DNA from: Selaginella moellendorffii
Taxonomy: Eukaryota; Streptophyta; Lycopodiopsida; Selaginellales; Selaginellaceae
Assembly: GCF_000143415.4 (NCBI RefSeq)
Contig: NW_003314362.1
Coordinates: 577,371-641,370, forward strand
Length of the DNA stretch: 64,000 bases
Direction: 5' to 3'
In this document: positions 12,253-23,069 of the stretch, piece by piece
Numbering within the stretch: position 1 is the first letter of the stretch
Layout: each line of letters starts with the position of its first letter
Program-made: the position numbers and the translations under genes
Notes under the pieces: generated by a model
The model's input: only the letters and a program-made list of their open reading frames with translations
Told to the model about the DNA's origin: nothing
The model's database searches: none

Positions 12253-12809
12253 GACTGCCTTGTGCTGCGTCCCGCAGTCACTGCTCCATTGCTGCATCGT
12301 GGGTAGCTGCTCCCTCATGTGGCTCCTCCTCCTCTTCCTCCTCTTCATAAGTCTGAGCTGCTTCCTCAAAGTCTTGTGATCTGAATTTGACCAGCTTCTT
12401 CCCGAGATCAGTTGCACAAATGCCTCTTCTCGAAACTTTAAACATCCGACTTGAAACAGCCACGACTTCTCCTGGACGGCTTTCAGTTTTGCTGCTTTAC
12501 TACTTACTTCCTCTACTCCTACAGAGCTACAAAGGATGAAACCAGCTTGCCTCTGTCCCACCAGAACCTGAGAAACACACTTCCTTGTCTCTTCACCAAC
12601 TTCACACCAGCCACCTTCAAATTCAAACTTTGGCCTGGGTATACGGCTCCTCTTGATGGCTGCTCCACAAGGTTCTAAACTTCTACACCTCTTTGTTGTC
12701 CAACATCTTCTTCTTTCTTCTTCACAACAGCTTTCTGCTCCAAGCCAGCTTGACCAGCTGCTGCCTGTTCCACGTCAAACTCTGGCATTGAATTTTTCTT
12801 CTGCTCCGT

Positions 12810-14900
12810 CTACTCACAAAACTTCGGAAGCACCACCTCAAGTTCTTGCGTCTGAAACTCCTTTATCCACTGCAGGTCTTTGTCTTCTTCTGCTGGTTGC
12901 TCAATCTGATCAGGCTGTTCATCTTCCACCAGGTTTTGCTTCAACCTTGCTTCAACTTGCTCTTCCACATGAAACTTTTCTTTCTGCTGAACAGGTGCCA
13001 GCTCCTCTTGGGTAAAACTTCTTGTTTCTTGATTGTTTGATTGTTTGTCGTGTTCTTTGATTGTTTCTGGATCTTGTGCTTGCAATTCAGCTTGAATTGC
13101 TTTAAGTATTTTCTTGCTTTTCTTCCATTCGGTTTCTGGGATAATTTCCAGTTCATCATCGTGATCTTGTTCTTCCAAATTATCTGGTTGTTGATACTTG
13201 TATTGTTGTCTCGTGATTGCTCGTATTGCTGGTTCTTCATAAGTTTGTGAGTCTTCGACTTCAACCTCAACATTCCGTGCTGCAGGTGGTCTTGCTCTTG
13301 GAGCTTGATTGTTTACGACTTGGTTATTTTCACGATTTGCATTTTGGTAAGGTTGCCGAGGTCGATTATCTTGTTGTGGTGCAAGTCGCTGGTTGTAATT
13401 GTAACCTTGAGCTTGAGGTGGTCTTTGATTATAGTTGCGATATGGTTCTTGATCATAATTGTAATTTCGTGGGGGAGGACATTGGTAGTCGTCATGAGGT
13501 CCATCACGTTGCTGATATGTATTGTAGTTTCTTCCATAATTTCCAGAATAGTTGTTTGGTCTTTGATCTTGAGGGGGTATTCTATTGTAGTTGCGATTGT
13601 TCTGACGGTAAAAGTTTCCTCTTTGATTGTACAAATTATCATCACGTTGATAATAATTGTTATATCTTGGAGGTTCATTGCGTGGTGGTCGTGCATTTTG
13701 ATTCCAGTTTCCTTGATATTGAAGATTGGGCTCTCGACGAGAAGTATTCTCGATTCTTGAAACTTCTATTGTATTCCTAAATCGGCAATTCTTGGCTATA
13801 TGGCCTTCTCTATCGCAAATTTGACATTTTGGAAGCTGAAATTTGCATTCCAAATATGTATGTCCTTCATTTTTACACTTTGTACACCACACTCCTTCCT
13901 TGAGTTCGGTTTGTGAGATTTTCCTGATTATTTCCTTCAAGTCTTGGTTTTTTGATGGTTTCTTCTTTGTCTTGATGCGGATTTCTTCCTCTTCTTCATC
14001 ATCTGAACTATCATCGGTTTGTGAAGGTCCCGCTTTTGTGAATTGCTTAAATCGTTTTTCTAATGTCAAGATTTCTTTGGAGAGTGTATCGACATTTTCT
14101 TCATCCGGATTCTCTGCTGCAACAGCAAGTGCTACCATGTTTCTATAGATTTCTTTAAGGCCTTGTATATAGGACAAGCTTTTTCCTTTTTCCGTTATCA
14201 AATCCTTGCAACGCTTTGCATGGAACTTAAATCTTTGAGTGTAATCTTGAATACCTTCACGTGGTTTTTGTTTGAAATTCTTGATGATCTCATAGTGTTC
14301 TTCTTGAGTTCCTCCAGTCTGGAATTGTTCTTTAAATTGTGTGATCTTTTCATCATAGGTTATCGCATCATCGAGTGTGTTGTGCCAATCGAGGGCTTTT
14401 CCTTTAAGTGTGTATGGGAAAAGTATTTCTCGATGCATTTCCTGTTTGTTCATCTTTACAATTTGATCAAATTGTTTAAGATGCTGGTTTGCATCTTCGG
14501 TTTTTCCACCAGTAAAAATGGGATAGGAAATCATGTTCCCTATGGCTGTCGCTGGATTGATGATTGCCATTTGAAGTTGTAGACTTTGTTGGTGAAATTG
14601 TTGTTCTGGTGAGTCTGGATTGGAGTAAAACTTTGGTGCTATGTATTCGGCTTCTTCAAATGCCTCAAACTTTGGGGCGTCTTCACTATTTAGTTCTTTG
14701 TTATCGTTGGCTGAGTTGCTTGACTCGGCAACTTGAATTTCTTTATCCTCCTTGTCGTACTTCTCTAATATTGTTTCTAAAATTTGTTGCTGTTGTTGTT
14801 CTAGTTTCTCTTTTCCTATCTCTTCCTTTTTCACTTCTCGATTCTTTTGTCGAAGATCTCTTTCCCGGATCTTGATTGGGTCTGGTTTGTGTTTGTACAT
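12810..14900 (-). CDS. Gag polyprotein of the LTR element
   Basis: A 696-residue open frame. Residues about 130-260 form a Ty3/gypsy-type Gag capsid domain (YPIFTGGKTEDANQHLKQFD, LKGKALDWHNTL, then IIKNFKQKPREGIQDYTQRF). Around residues 335-375 are two CCHC zinc knuckles with exact CX2CX4HX4C spacing: CTKCKNEGHTYLEC and CQICDREGHIAKNC. Then comes a long low-complexity stretch rich in Asn, Gln, Tyr, Arg and Pro (about 390-560), and an acidic Glu/Gln-rich C-terminus. The protein would form the virus-like particle and package the element RNA. No pol follows: between its stop and the 3' LTR only about 570 bp remain. The N/Q/Y-rich tail is unusually long for a plant Gag. Confidence 0.85.
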   Translation of the reverse strand: MYKHKPDPIKIRERDLRQKNREVKKEEIGKEKLEQQQQQILETILEKYDKEDKEIQVAESSNSANDNKELNSEDAPKFEAFEEAEYIAPKFYSNPDSPEQQFHQQSLQLQMAIINPATAIGNMISYPIFTGGKTEDANQHLKQFDQIVKMNKQEMHREILFPYTLKGKALDWHNTLDDAITYDEKITQFKEQFQTGGTQEEHYEIIKNFKQKPREGIQDYTQRFKFHAKRCKDLITEKGKSLSYIQGLKEIYRNMVALAVAAENPDEENVDTLSKEILTLEKRFKQFTKAGPSQTDDSSDDEEEEEIRIKTKKKPSKNQDLKEIIRKISQTELKEGVWCTKCKNEGHTYLECKFQLPKCQICDREGHIAKNCRFRNTIEVSRIENTSRREPNLQYQGNWNQNARPPRNEPPRYNNYYQRDDNLYNQRGNFYRQNNRNYNRIPPQDQRPNNYSGNYGRNYNTYQQRDGPHDDYQCPPPRNYNYDQEPYRNYNQRPPQAQGYNYNQRLAPQQDNRPRQPYQNANRENNQVVNNQAPRARPPAARNVEVEVEDSQTYEEPAIRAITRQQYKYQQPDNLEEQDHDDELEIIPETEWKKSKKILKAIQAELQAQDPETIKEHDKQSNNQETRSFTQEELAPVQQKEKFHVEEQVEARLKQNLVEDEQPDQIEQPAEEDKDLQWIKEFQTQELEVVLPKFCE

Positions 14901-15000
14901 TCAGTTTGCTGAGTCTTCTCAACTTGAATGTTGAGATAAGTTTCTTGAATTTATGTTTTGCCTAAGTTGTCTGGAGTCAGATGTTGTTCTTCATAGATTG

Positions 15001-15160
15001 CAAAGTCAAGCTCTTATGTCTTGAGTCTTCAGCAAGTTTGTTTTTGGTGTATAAATGCGAAGTCAAGCTCTTGTGTCTTGAGTCTTCTGCAAGTTTGGTT
15101 TTGTAGTAGAAATGCGAAGTCAAGCTCTTGTGTCTTGAGTCTTCAATCGAGTTTTTCTTT
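15001..15160. repeat. Tandem repeat of about 57 bp, 2.6 copies
   Basis: The unit contains AAGTCAAGCTCTTGTGTCTT and GAGTCTTCTGCAAGTTTG; copies start near 15001, 15058 and 15115. It sits in the spacer upstream of gag inside the LTR element, where it could lie in a leader or packaging region. Confidence 0.8.
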
Positions 15161-15421
15161 CTCGATTCTTCCCGAGTTTCTTCTCGAGGTCACTTTCCTG
15201 AGTCTAGCTTAGGAAAGGTCTTGTATTTGAAAAATCTGGTGGTGTAAGTAAGTACGATTTTGTTTGTGGAAGGAGGTTGGTTGTGTCATATATTGATCAA
15301 TGTAGCTGTTCGCTAGTGATATTCTAGTCTCTAATGACGTCCACATGTCACAATATAGTTTCCAACAGATTCTTGTTGCTTTAAGCCTATGTGTGTGCGG
15401 GTTTATCCAGCGCAATTTTCT

Positions 15422-16279
15422 CTATGGTCGATTGCGTGATGGTGCATTTCCCCAATGCTGTTCTTGCCGGTGGTGTTCTACTTCCCTCTGTCGTATAGCA
15501 CGTTCTCTTTCACGATCAGAGTCGATCGCTTCACGAACTTCCCAAGGGATAGTCTCAATTAATACCCTTGCATTATAAGTTTGAATCCTTGACGCAGGAT
15601 CTCCTAAAATACTCCTTAAAATGTTGAGACTGCTTGGACGCACTCTTCCTTGTTGGTTGCGAGTGATATGTAGCTCTAGGCTGGGGTTTCGACGTTGGAC
15701 CTCAGTGTCAAAGTTGAAGTTTGTTACTGTATTTAATCTTGGCCTATTGTGATTCTGTCTTAAATTTCTCCTCCTTCGACTTGTTATCCTTGAGTTTACA
15801 AGTCGTTCCCTTGAACTTGATGCAAGTTCAGGTTCCCGTCGGTTTCTTAAACTCGAATTCCGAATTGGAATTTGTTGATGGCCTTGTCCTTGATTTCTTA
15901 ATTCTCCAGCTATTCTCGTCCGTCCTAAACGGTGCCAATATGCTATAGCATATAATTCGAGAAGAGTGCTTGTTGGTAGCGTTACACGGAGAGGACTTTG
16001 AAGAAGTCGGTAAAGTAATTCCGCGTTCTCTTCGAAATCTCTAAATCTAAGAGTGTCCACAAACCAACGAACTTGTGGTTCAAAAATTCCACACTCTGTT
16101 GCTGCTATGACTCTCGTCAAATCAGTGTTGAAAGCAAGCGTTAATGGTTGAAAAGTTTCATGTTTGTGTATGCCTAGGAATTCAACGATTGTTTGTTGAA
16201 AGAGGTGTTCGCGATACACCCAAGTCAGGGTTCTTCGAGTTGCAAAGAAATCGAAGTAAACATATTTTTCTTTCAACAT
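15422..16279 (-). CDS. Unassigned ORF 2 of the LTR element
   Basis: An open frame of 285 codons starting at an ATG 22 bp after the upstream ORF stops. The N-terminal 150 residues look like a folded alpha-helical domain (FFATRRTLTWVYREHLFQQT, GIFEPQVRWFVDTLRFRDFE, LLYRLLQSPLRVTLPTSTLL). The C-terminal half is Arg-rich (SRRRRNLRQNHNRPR, DSDRERERAIRQREVEHHRQ), as in nucleic-acid-binding tails. No protease, RT or integrase motif is present. It is placed between the leader and gag, where known plant LTR elements normally have nothing. I do not recognise the family. Confidence 0.6.
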   Translation of the reverse strand: MLKEKYVYFDFFATRRTLTWVYREHLFQQTIVEFLGIHKHETFQPLTLAFNTDLTRVIAATECGIFEPQVRWFVDTLRFRDFEENAELLYRLLQSPLRVTLPTSTLLELYAIAYWHRLGRTRIAGELRNQGQGHQQIPIRNSSLRNRREPELASSSRERLVNSRITSRRRRNLRQNHNRPRLNTVTNFNFDTEVQRRNPSLELHITRNQQGRVRPSSLNILRSILGDPASRIQTYNARVLIETIPWEVREAIDSDRERERAIRQREVEHHRQEQHWGNAPSRNRP

Positions 16280-16300
16280 TTCCTCATTTTTGCATCCCTC

Positions 16301-16630
16301 CTATTTGCTAGACAATTTGTAGAAGAGTCGTAGAATCGTTTCTTGAAGTTTTTGTAAACAACTAAAGCTTTGTTTCGCAGCTTGTTCTAAACTATCGTCT
16401 CTCTTTTTGGTGTCATTTTCTTGGGCTATTTCTTCTCGTTTCCTACTCTCCTCCGCTGCGGCAATGTCATCCCTGATTCGCAGTCTTGCTTTTGCTTGTT
16501 TGCAAGTGTCGCATCGCCATTTTGGATAGCATTGCTTGTACGGTTTTGCACAATTTCTGAAACCACACAAAAGACAGTTTTCGTATCTTGTACAGCTTGT
16601 GTCTCCAAATGGGCAGTCGTGCTTTTTCAT
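16301..16630 (-). CDS. Unassigned small Cys-rich ORF 1 of the LTR element
   Basis: 109 codons. The first 45 residues hold nine cysteines (CPFGDTSCTRYENCLLCGFR, NCAKPYKQC, WRCDTCKQ), suggesting a small metal-binding domain; the rest is charged and helical (DDIAAAEESRKREEIAQEND). Next to ORF 2 with 21 bp between stop and ATG, so the two may share one transcript. Alternatively ORF 1 and ORF 2 are joined by splicing or frameshift. Function unknown. Confidence 0.55.
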   Translation of the reverse strand: MKKHDCPFGDTSCTRYENCLLCGFRNCAKPYKQCYPKWRCDTCKQAKARLRIRDDIAAAEESRKREEIAQENDTKKRDDSLEQAAKQSFSCLQKLQETILRLFYKLSSK

Positions 16631-16991
16631 TCTTCCTCCATCTCCAGCCGCTAGAATTTTCCCTTGGTCGTTTCCTTATCGCAGATCCTTGGAATATTCG
16701 CTTTCTTCAACCTCTCGCCAAAAACAGTTACGCGTACGCTCCAATTTTTCCACGACTTGGGTGGCTTCAATCTTCATGTGTTCTTCATCTTTTGGTCTTA
16801 CGCTCCATTTTTGTTCTTCATTCCTTCATGCTCTTCCACCGTTTTTGTTTTACGGTCTTGTTTTTCTTGATTTTTGGGGCTTTTTCTTCCTATGCCATTT
16901 TCTTGTGCGTCTTTGGTCCGTTTTCCTTGAAGTTTTGGGGAAAATGAGCGTTTTGGTCTGCTCTATTCCATGAGCTCTTCACGTTGTCTCA

Positions 16992-17008
16992 TCCCACCGT
17001 GGTCGCCA
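16992..17008 (-). other. Candidate primer-binding site of the gag element
   Basis: Minus strand TGGCGACCACGGTGGGA starts one base after the 5' LTR end. It begins with TGG, as needed to pair with a tRNA 3' CCA. I could not assign the tRNA. Confidence 0.6.
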
Positions 17009-17009
17009 G

Positions 17010-17428
17010 TGAAAACTCCTGGAATCTCTGAACTGGGAGGAAAACGTCCACACGAGATTTTCCTAGGAGTTTCAAATCTAATCTAGTCCCTAAAACTAAA
17101 ACTACACTACAAGAAGAATGCACTTACCTGCTTGTGCCAAGCCAAGTAGAGACTGTGAACATGTGCTTGAAGGTGCTAGTCCCATGCCTTTGATCCCTTG
17201 AAGGCGGTGGGTAAGTAAGACATTGTTGTGAAGGGCCGAAGAGATAGGCAGAACGACGATGTATTGCAATGTATTTTGTATTAGGGATAAGTCTAAAAAC
17301 ATTCTAAGTCCTACTTTTATAGTCGCTACTGCTCACATCAAGGTTAGGAATACAGTCCTAACCTTGAACCTCTCAAGTTTACTTTCCTAAGCTTGAATCC
17401 TCGAGCTTGTCTTTTTCTCCCTTCTCCA
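17010..17428 (-). repeat. 5' LTR of the gag element
   Basis: 419 bp, TG...CA, followed by the ATCTC target duplication. Pairs with 11825-12243. Confidence 0.88.
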
Positions 17429-17433
17429 ATCTC

Positions 17434-17590
17434 GGACTCAATCTCGAAGTTGATCTCAAACTCGGTCTCGAAGTCGGTCTCAAAATCGGTTTTGGACTCG
17501 ATCTCAAACTCAATCTCATCCAATGAACTCTTTATCATTTCGGTCGTGCTTTTGAGGATCCTTTAGCCTACCACATCTCAGGGAGTTGGT
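17434..17590 (-). mobile_element. Long-LTR family fragment, right part
   Basis: Continuation of the GAGTCC/GAGACC-type array (minus strand) that the gag element interrupted at 11819. After about 17525 the sequence changes to non-array DNA whose membership in the LTR is not clear. Confidence 0.55.
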
Positions 17591-17599
17591 TCTTTATAA

Positions 17600-18106
17600 A
17601 GGATAGTTGAAGTCAATTGCATATGAGTTGGTGGTGTTTGAATTGATGGGGCATTTTCCACAATCAACAGTTGGCAATGTTATTGCCTATGATTATTTGA
17701 CTCAATACCTTCCAAACATCATAGATATGGTACTCCCATCTCCCTCTAAGTGGGTCAAGACATCATCAATGAAGTCAAAAGTCACCTTCAGTATATCATA
17801 AAGAACCTCATCCATCATTTATTGAAAAATCACTAAAGCATTGTTCAAATCGAACAATATCACCAAGAACTTGTACAAACCAAATGGTGTATGAAAAACA
17901 GTCTTAGGAATATCCTCTTTGGCTATAGCACTTGCTGATACCCAAAAACAAAATCTAATTAGTGACCTAATAACTTCTCCTTAGACAATTTAAAAGATCA
18001 GCAGTGTGAGGAAGAAGGTACACATCTGGGATAGTCACTTTGTTTAACAAATGATAATTGATGTAGAAATTAATACTCCTATCAGCGGTTTATCACAAAA
18101 TGAAGT
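17600..18106 (-). mobile_element. Eroded Ty3/gypsy reverse transcriptase, cut by the assembly gap
   Basis: Minus-strand frames read INYHLLNKVTIPDVYLLPH near the gap, then DIPKTVFHTPFGLYKFLVIL and VTFDFIDDVLTHLEG. These fit RT blocks (I-D-Y-R-x-L-N-K-x-T, K-T-A-F-x-T-x-x-G-x-Y-E-F, and the Y-I-D-D-I-L catalytic block with F for Y). Stops break the frame. Its 5' part would lie inside the N gap. Confidence 0.7.
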
Positions 18107-18661
18107 NNNNNNNNNNNNNNNNNNNNNNNNNNNNNNNNNNNNNNNNNNNNNNNNNNNNNNNNNNNNNNNNNNNNNNNNNNNNNNNNNNNNNNNNNNNNNN
18201 NNNNNNNNNNNNNNNNNNNNNNNNNNNNNNNNNNNNNNNNNNNNNNNNNNNNNNNNNNNNNNNNNNNNNNNNNNNNNNNNNNNNNNNNNNNNNNNNNNNN
18301 NNNNNNNNNNNNNNNNNNNNNNNNNNNNNNNNNNNNNNNNNNNNNNNNNNNNNNNNNNNNNNNNNNNNNNNNNNNNNNNNNNNNNNNNNNNNNNNNNNNN
18401 NNNNNNNNNNNNNNNNNNNNNNNNNNNNNNNNNNNNNNNNNNNNNNNNNNNNNNNNNNNNNNNNNNNNNNNNNNNNNNNNNNNNNNNNNNNNNNNNNNNN
18501 NNNNNNNNNNNNNNNNNNNNNNNNNNNNNNNNNNNNNNNNNNNNNNNNNNNNNNNNNNNNNNNNNNNNNNNNNNNNNNNNNNNNNNNNNNNNNNNNNNNN
18601 NNNNNNNNNNNNNNNNNNNNNNNNNNNNNNNNNNNNNNNNNNNNNNNNNNNNNNNNNNNNN
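18107..18661. other. Assembly gap (555 N)
   Basis: Run of N. Long frames drawn across it have no meaning. The real size is unknown. Confidence 0.99.
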
Positions 18662-21320
18662 TCGGACTTTAATTCGGCATATGACAACAGGAACCTTGAT
18701 TAGATGAGCATCCCCAGTTAGAATAAAATGATGTGTTGTAGTCTTAACCCCCAGACAACAAGTTAAATTCAAAAAGATTGGCATATTCTTTCATGATTTG
18801 GTCAACCATTGCAATATAAAGATTATCAGAGGGATATAAAGAGAGAATAGAGGAACAAAATAGAAATATAAGAGGACGTAATGAAGAGATTAAAGTGATG
18901 GAAGTAAAAGTAGAAGAATAAAGAGGAATAGAAGTGAGAAGAATGAAAGAAATATTAGGAAGTATAAATCAAGGGGGAAAGGCCTCAAAGTCACATTTGG
19001 TATGATTATGTTACAATTAATCTATACCAAGGATAAGGTCAAAAACATGATTTAGCAGTATCTATAACGACTAAAGTTTAAGCTCAAAATTGCCCATGCA
19101 CACAACTAGGTTTGCCTCATCTCATACACATAGCCATTGCTATAAAGAATAAAATTTAGCTTTGCTACACAACATAAATATAGATGGCAATATGTGGCAA
19201 TAGGCTGAATAATAAAAGATGAATTTGAGCTTGTATTAACTAACACAGAGAGCATAATAAAAAATCTTTTGTTATATAAGCGAATTTAGAAAGTAAACAC
19301 TAGATGAACTAATGCTAATGGAACCCTTTAATGATACTCCCAAAAGAAAGATGAAAGGGTTACAGACTTATTCGCGCAAGGACCCTCCACTACTTGCATA
19401 ACTCTTTATTTTCCAGAAGCATCTTAGTGTTTAAACCTTCCATTATAACAACATTAATAGAACATTGTTAAAGTCTCCACCCAAGAAATGAAGGACACCA
19501 ATTTGGAAAATACTAACAATGTTGATAAGGGTGACCAATTTCATCCAACTATGGATATCATGGCTACAACCACATCCCTACCTTTGTCCTTGAATTAAGG
19601 AAACAACAACATCAACCTTCATTGGAACAGAACCATCACTTATAAGAAATGGAATTGAAGGATGTGTAGCAAGAAATTAAAAAAGTGATGTCTCAAAACA
19701 TTGTGTTAAATGAAGATTATCCTCAAGAGTGGTTGGAGTAAGTGCATGCATAAATCTTACAAAATCTTAACAAAATATTAGCCACAATATGTCTAACTTG
19801 ATTTGCTTCGATATATTTAGTTCCGCACGAGGCAAGAGGCTTTAGAAAAAAATGGCAAATTACATTACTTTCTTAAATGGCCATTAATGAAGACAATACA
19901 ATTGTTAAAAAGCATTATCACAATTGTTAGCATGTTCAAATGCTCATTTGAACATGTCTAGGAGAATGCTCTAATCCACATGAATGGCTGTGTTTAAACC
20001 ATTGTACCACTATGGATCAAATATAAAAATTATTTTTTCTTTTTTGAAAAATGATTTACAATAAGATGTGATTTCATTGCTTGTGATTACATCATGCAAT
20101 CAAGAATCCTTACCTTGATGTATGTTGATTATAATAGTTTGCAAATGGTGAATTGTGAAATGAATAAACCAAGAATGGATTCAACTTCACCCTATTATCT
20201 TAGAATGTAAAAAATCAATCCTAGAAGATTGCCTAGTAAATGCTAATCATTGTGTTTAATATAGAGAGAGTCTTCATCTCAACAAAAACTAGCTCCTTAA
20301 ATCAAAACTCATTTACTCTATTTAGGTACTTACATTCATTTACATAAAAAGAAATAGCAAATTAACGAAATCCAAGAAATGCAGCAAATAATTATAATTG
20401 ATATTAATGTCTAAAAAAGTTGTTTTAAAAAAAATTGATCTCCCTTTCTTCCTTTTAGATGAAAAGATAACCATGTACATATAATAGCCATAAAATGGTT
20501 ATCCAATTAGAGTATGACATGTGGACTATACACATGTGCAATTGCATGCACATGGCACCTGTTCATTTTTTAATCACTTCAGTAACAAAACTATATTACA
20601 AAAAAATTGGATTTCCATACACTATCCCAAGAGCATAAACAAGGTCAATGCTTGAATGCATAGCAGTGTGAGAGCAGCGGTTGTGGTCTTCTTTTTAGGG
20701 TAGGCAATTCTGAAATCTCAAGAGAGGAGATGGGTGCCATGGGTTAGAGGAGCCAGATCTTTCCTTTCTCGCACTAGAGAAATCCTGGATTTTGAAATAT
20801 TAATTAAAAAATTTCATAAATGTTTCGGCTTATATTACCACATACATGCTCTTTAGGGATTTTGGCTAGGGTTTCTTGCCACACTCGAATTACGTGCTGG
20901 AAGCAAGGCATTAGGAGTGAGACAGCATCCAAGTATTGAAATCCAATAGCTTCCATCCAATCCAATCCTATGCCTAGCCATGGCACTGTTGCAACACAGA
21001 TCCATTTGTATGGCCGATTCCAAGTCTTCAGCTACCGCTACCGCTAAAGACTTGGATGCTCTCTAGGTATTGGAGCCCCGATCAAAATGCCAGAGATCCA
21101 CTGTCCTGGCTATGGCACTGTCCTGACCGTGTCCAAATATCTTGGTGTTGTCCCTGTTTTTTTATTGATTGCTACTATACTAGGAGAATCTAATGGATGC
21201 CAATGGCACTCACTTGTTCATGGATCATAGTAGTACAATGGAGGTATTCTAACATAGCTTTAAATATAGCATTCTTCATCCCCTTTTCCATGGAAATTTT
21301 GACACCATTGTGGATTTTCT
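18662..21320. other. AT-rich spacer, nothing recognised
   Basis: No coding frame of note. A purine-rich stretch (GAAGAATAAAGAGGAATAG type) lies at about 18830-18980. From 20640 to 21320 composition is less AT-rich and leads into the peroxiredoxin pseudogene, but no transit-peptide exon could be recognised. Confidence 0.4.
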
Positions 21321-21330
21321 TCTTTTCTAG

Positions 21331-21945
21331 AGCTTAGATGTTCCATTGGTCGGAAACAAGGGTCTGGATTTCGAGGCTGAGTCAGTCTTCAATCAGGAAT
21401 TCATCAAGGTATTCATCAGGAAAATGAAAAGTTCCTCTTTGCTGTGTTCTTATTTCTCCTATGTCTTTGCAGGTGAAGCTTTCAGACTACTTCTATGTCA
21501 TGTTGTTCTTCTATCCTTTGGACTTCATGATCATTTGCCCGATAGGTTGGTTGATGACAATTGCGTTGGTTTGAAGATTTCTTCAAACTTTTCTTTTCCT
21601 CCTACTAGAAATTGCCTCTTTCTGTGATCGTTACTCGGAATTTGAGAAGATCAACACGGAAGTGCTCAAAGTCTCTGTTGACAGTGTGGTACATGGGATA
21701 TTTTTTTTTTGCTCTCTCACTAACAAAAGGATGTTTTTGCAGTTTTCCCATCTGTCTTGGGTTCAAACTGAGAGAAAGTTGGGTGGCCTAGGCAATTTGC
21801 ACTATCCCCTTGTTTCAGACATCTCCAAGTCAATCTCCAAGGCTTACAACGTACACATCTCTAATCTGGTTTGTGAGAAACTCAGTGGATATTTTGTGCA
21901 GATGACATTCTTTGTATGTCTAGGGAATTGCCCTCTGAGGCCTCT
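21331..21945 (+). pseudogene. Chloroplast-type 2-Cys peroxiredoxin pseudogene (BAS1-like)
   Basis: Four exon-like pieces with intact GT-AG junctions: 21331-21408 (LVGNKGLDFEAESVFNQEF), 21473-21545 (VKLSDY, LFFYPLDF, then IICPI holding the peroxidatic Cys), 21609-21688 ([19 protein letters not shown]) and 21743-21850 ([12 protein letters not shown], then [17 protein letters not shown]). A fifth piece near 21925-21945 reads GIAL-stop-GLF where the family has GIALRGLF, so an Arg codon has become TGA. The C-terminal half with the resolving Cys and the transit peptide are missing. The real enzyme reduces peroxides in plastids. Since introns are kept, this is a DNA-level duplicate. Confidence 0.88.
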
Positions 21946-22329
21946 TCATGCTAGCAGCAGGGAGTCAAAAACAGCAAGCCAGCAGCAGCAAGTGGCACAA
22001 GCGGCAAGCGAGTGATGATCCAGCTCCATCTCGCAATGCAGTGGTGCAGCTATGAGCATCCAACTCCAGCCGTAGCTATTGCCAATTTCATTTCTAGCTG
22101 CAAGCAGCATTGTAATTGAGCGGCGGTTTAGATATCAATTCAATTAATGATCCAGATTTTTGCTTATGTGACATCTAATGTGGCAATCTTGGTATCACGT
22201 GGAAATCACATTTGAAAATTTATACATTATGAAACCATTGTAGTTTTATGTTCGTGATTTACATGCTTATAAATCTAAAATGAATTATAATTGAATTTTT
22301 GAGAATTTATAAATGTTTCATTTGAATTT
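21946..22329. other. Spacer after the peroxiredoxin pseudogene
   Basis: Contains a short CAG/GCAAGC-rich patch (about 21955-22010); nothing else recognised. Confidence 0.4.
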
Positions 22330-22475
22330 CATTTTGGTGCACCGGTGTTATTTGTGAAAAAGAAAGATGGATCTATGCGCATGTGCATAAACTACCGATT
22401 GCTCAACAAGTATACAAAGTAGAATAAATACCTTTTACCAAGGATTGAGAACCTGTTCAATAGGTTGGGAAAGGT
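22330..22475 (+). mobile_element. Ty3/gypsy reverse transcriptase scrap
   Basis: Plus strand reads [29 protein letters not shown], stop, NKYLLPRIENLFNRLGK. This is the RT block [11 protein letters not shown]-x-R-M-C-I-D-Y-R-x-L-N-K followed by N-K-Y-P-L-P-R-I. Only this segment survives. Confidence 0.8.
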
Positions 22476-23069
22476 ATTGTGAAATTTAGTTTTTCACTAA
22501 TGTTATTGCACTATGGAGCCATCACAAGCCTAAAATTCCAAGTTCTATTTCTGGGCAGCTTGAAACATTGTATGATCCAGACACACTGGAAGAATCCACT
22601 TGAAGACTTGGGTCCAAGAAACCAAGGATTCTCTTGGCAAATGCCACAAGCAAAACATTCCAAAGCTGTCCTTAATCCAATTAGCTCGATTTGGCAGCCA
22701 GGGTGCTCTTTCCCTGTGCTTCAGATTTGTTTAGGTTCACACAGATCAACACCCATTCTCGTGAACAATGGAGGTATGAAATCCATGTAAATGTAGACGA
22801 ATATACTAGATAGAATATTCTTAGCCCATGCGAATCCTATGCGTATATACCTTCAGGACCAATGGCAAAGGAAAATTCACAGCTGACACTTTACTGATCA
22901 CAATTCTAAATGCACGCACCAACCCCACACCAACTACGTATTTTTTTCAATATCACAGGCCACAACCTGCACTTGCTACTTTGTCATTTTAGAAAAAAAT
23001 CTCCAAAGCTTCTCTGACCCCACCAGATCAACAGAGCAATATCTTGACACGCTCAGGACCATCGCAGGT
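22476..23069. other. Spacer and upstream region of the first PRISE-type gene
   Basis: No gene seen. The last 100 bp are C/A-rich (ACCCCACCAGATCAACAGAG) and probably hold the 5' UTR; no clear TATA box was identified. Confidence 0.4.

Larger units (their letters stand above)
11820..17433 (-). mobile_element. Young non-autonomous LTR retrotransposon with gag but no pol (TR-GAG-like)
   Basis: Two 419-bp direct repeats (11825-12243 and 17010-17428), each starting TG and ending CA, are flanked by the 5-bp duplication ATCTC at 11820-11824 and 17429-17433. By eye the repeats differ at about 11 positions plus two one-base indels. Coding sense is the minus strand, with a primer-binding-site candidate next to the right LTR and a short purine run next to the left one. 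The 4.77-kb interior holds three minus-strand ORFs (109, 285 and 696 codons), the last being Gag. No protease, reverse transcriptase, RNase H or integrase motif was found, so transposition would need enzymes from another element. It is inserted in the GAGTCC array of an older LTR-family copy. Confidence 0.88.

Noticed and set aside
18044-18784. Frames of about 200 codons around 18.1-18.7 kb
   Set aside because: They consist mostly of the N gap.
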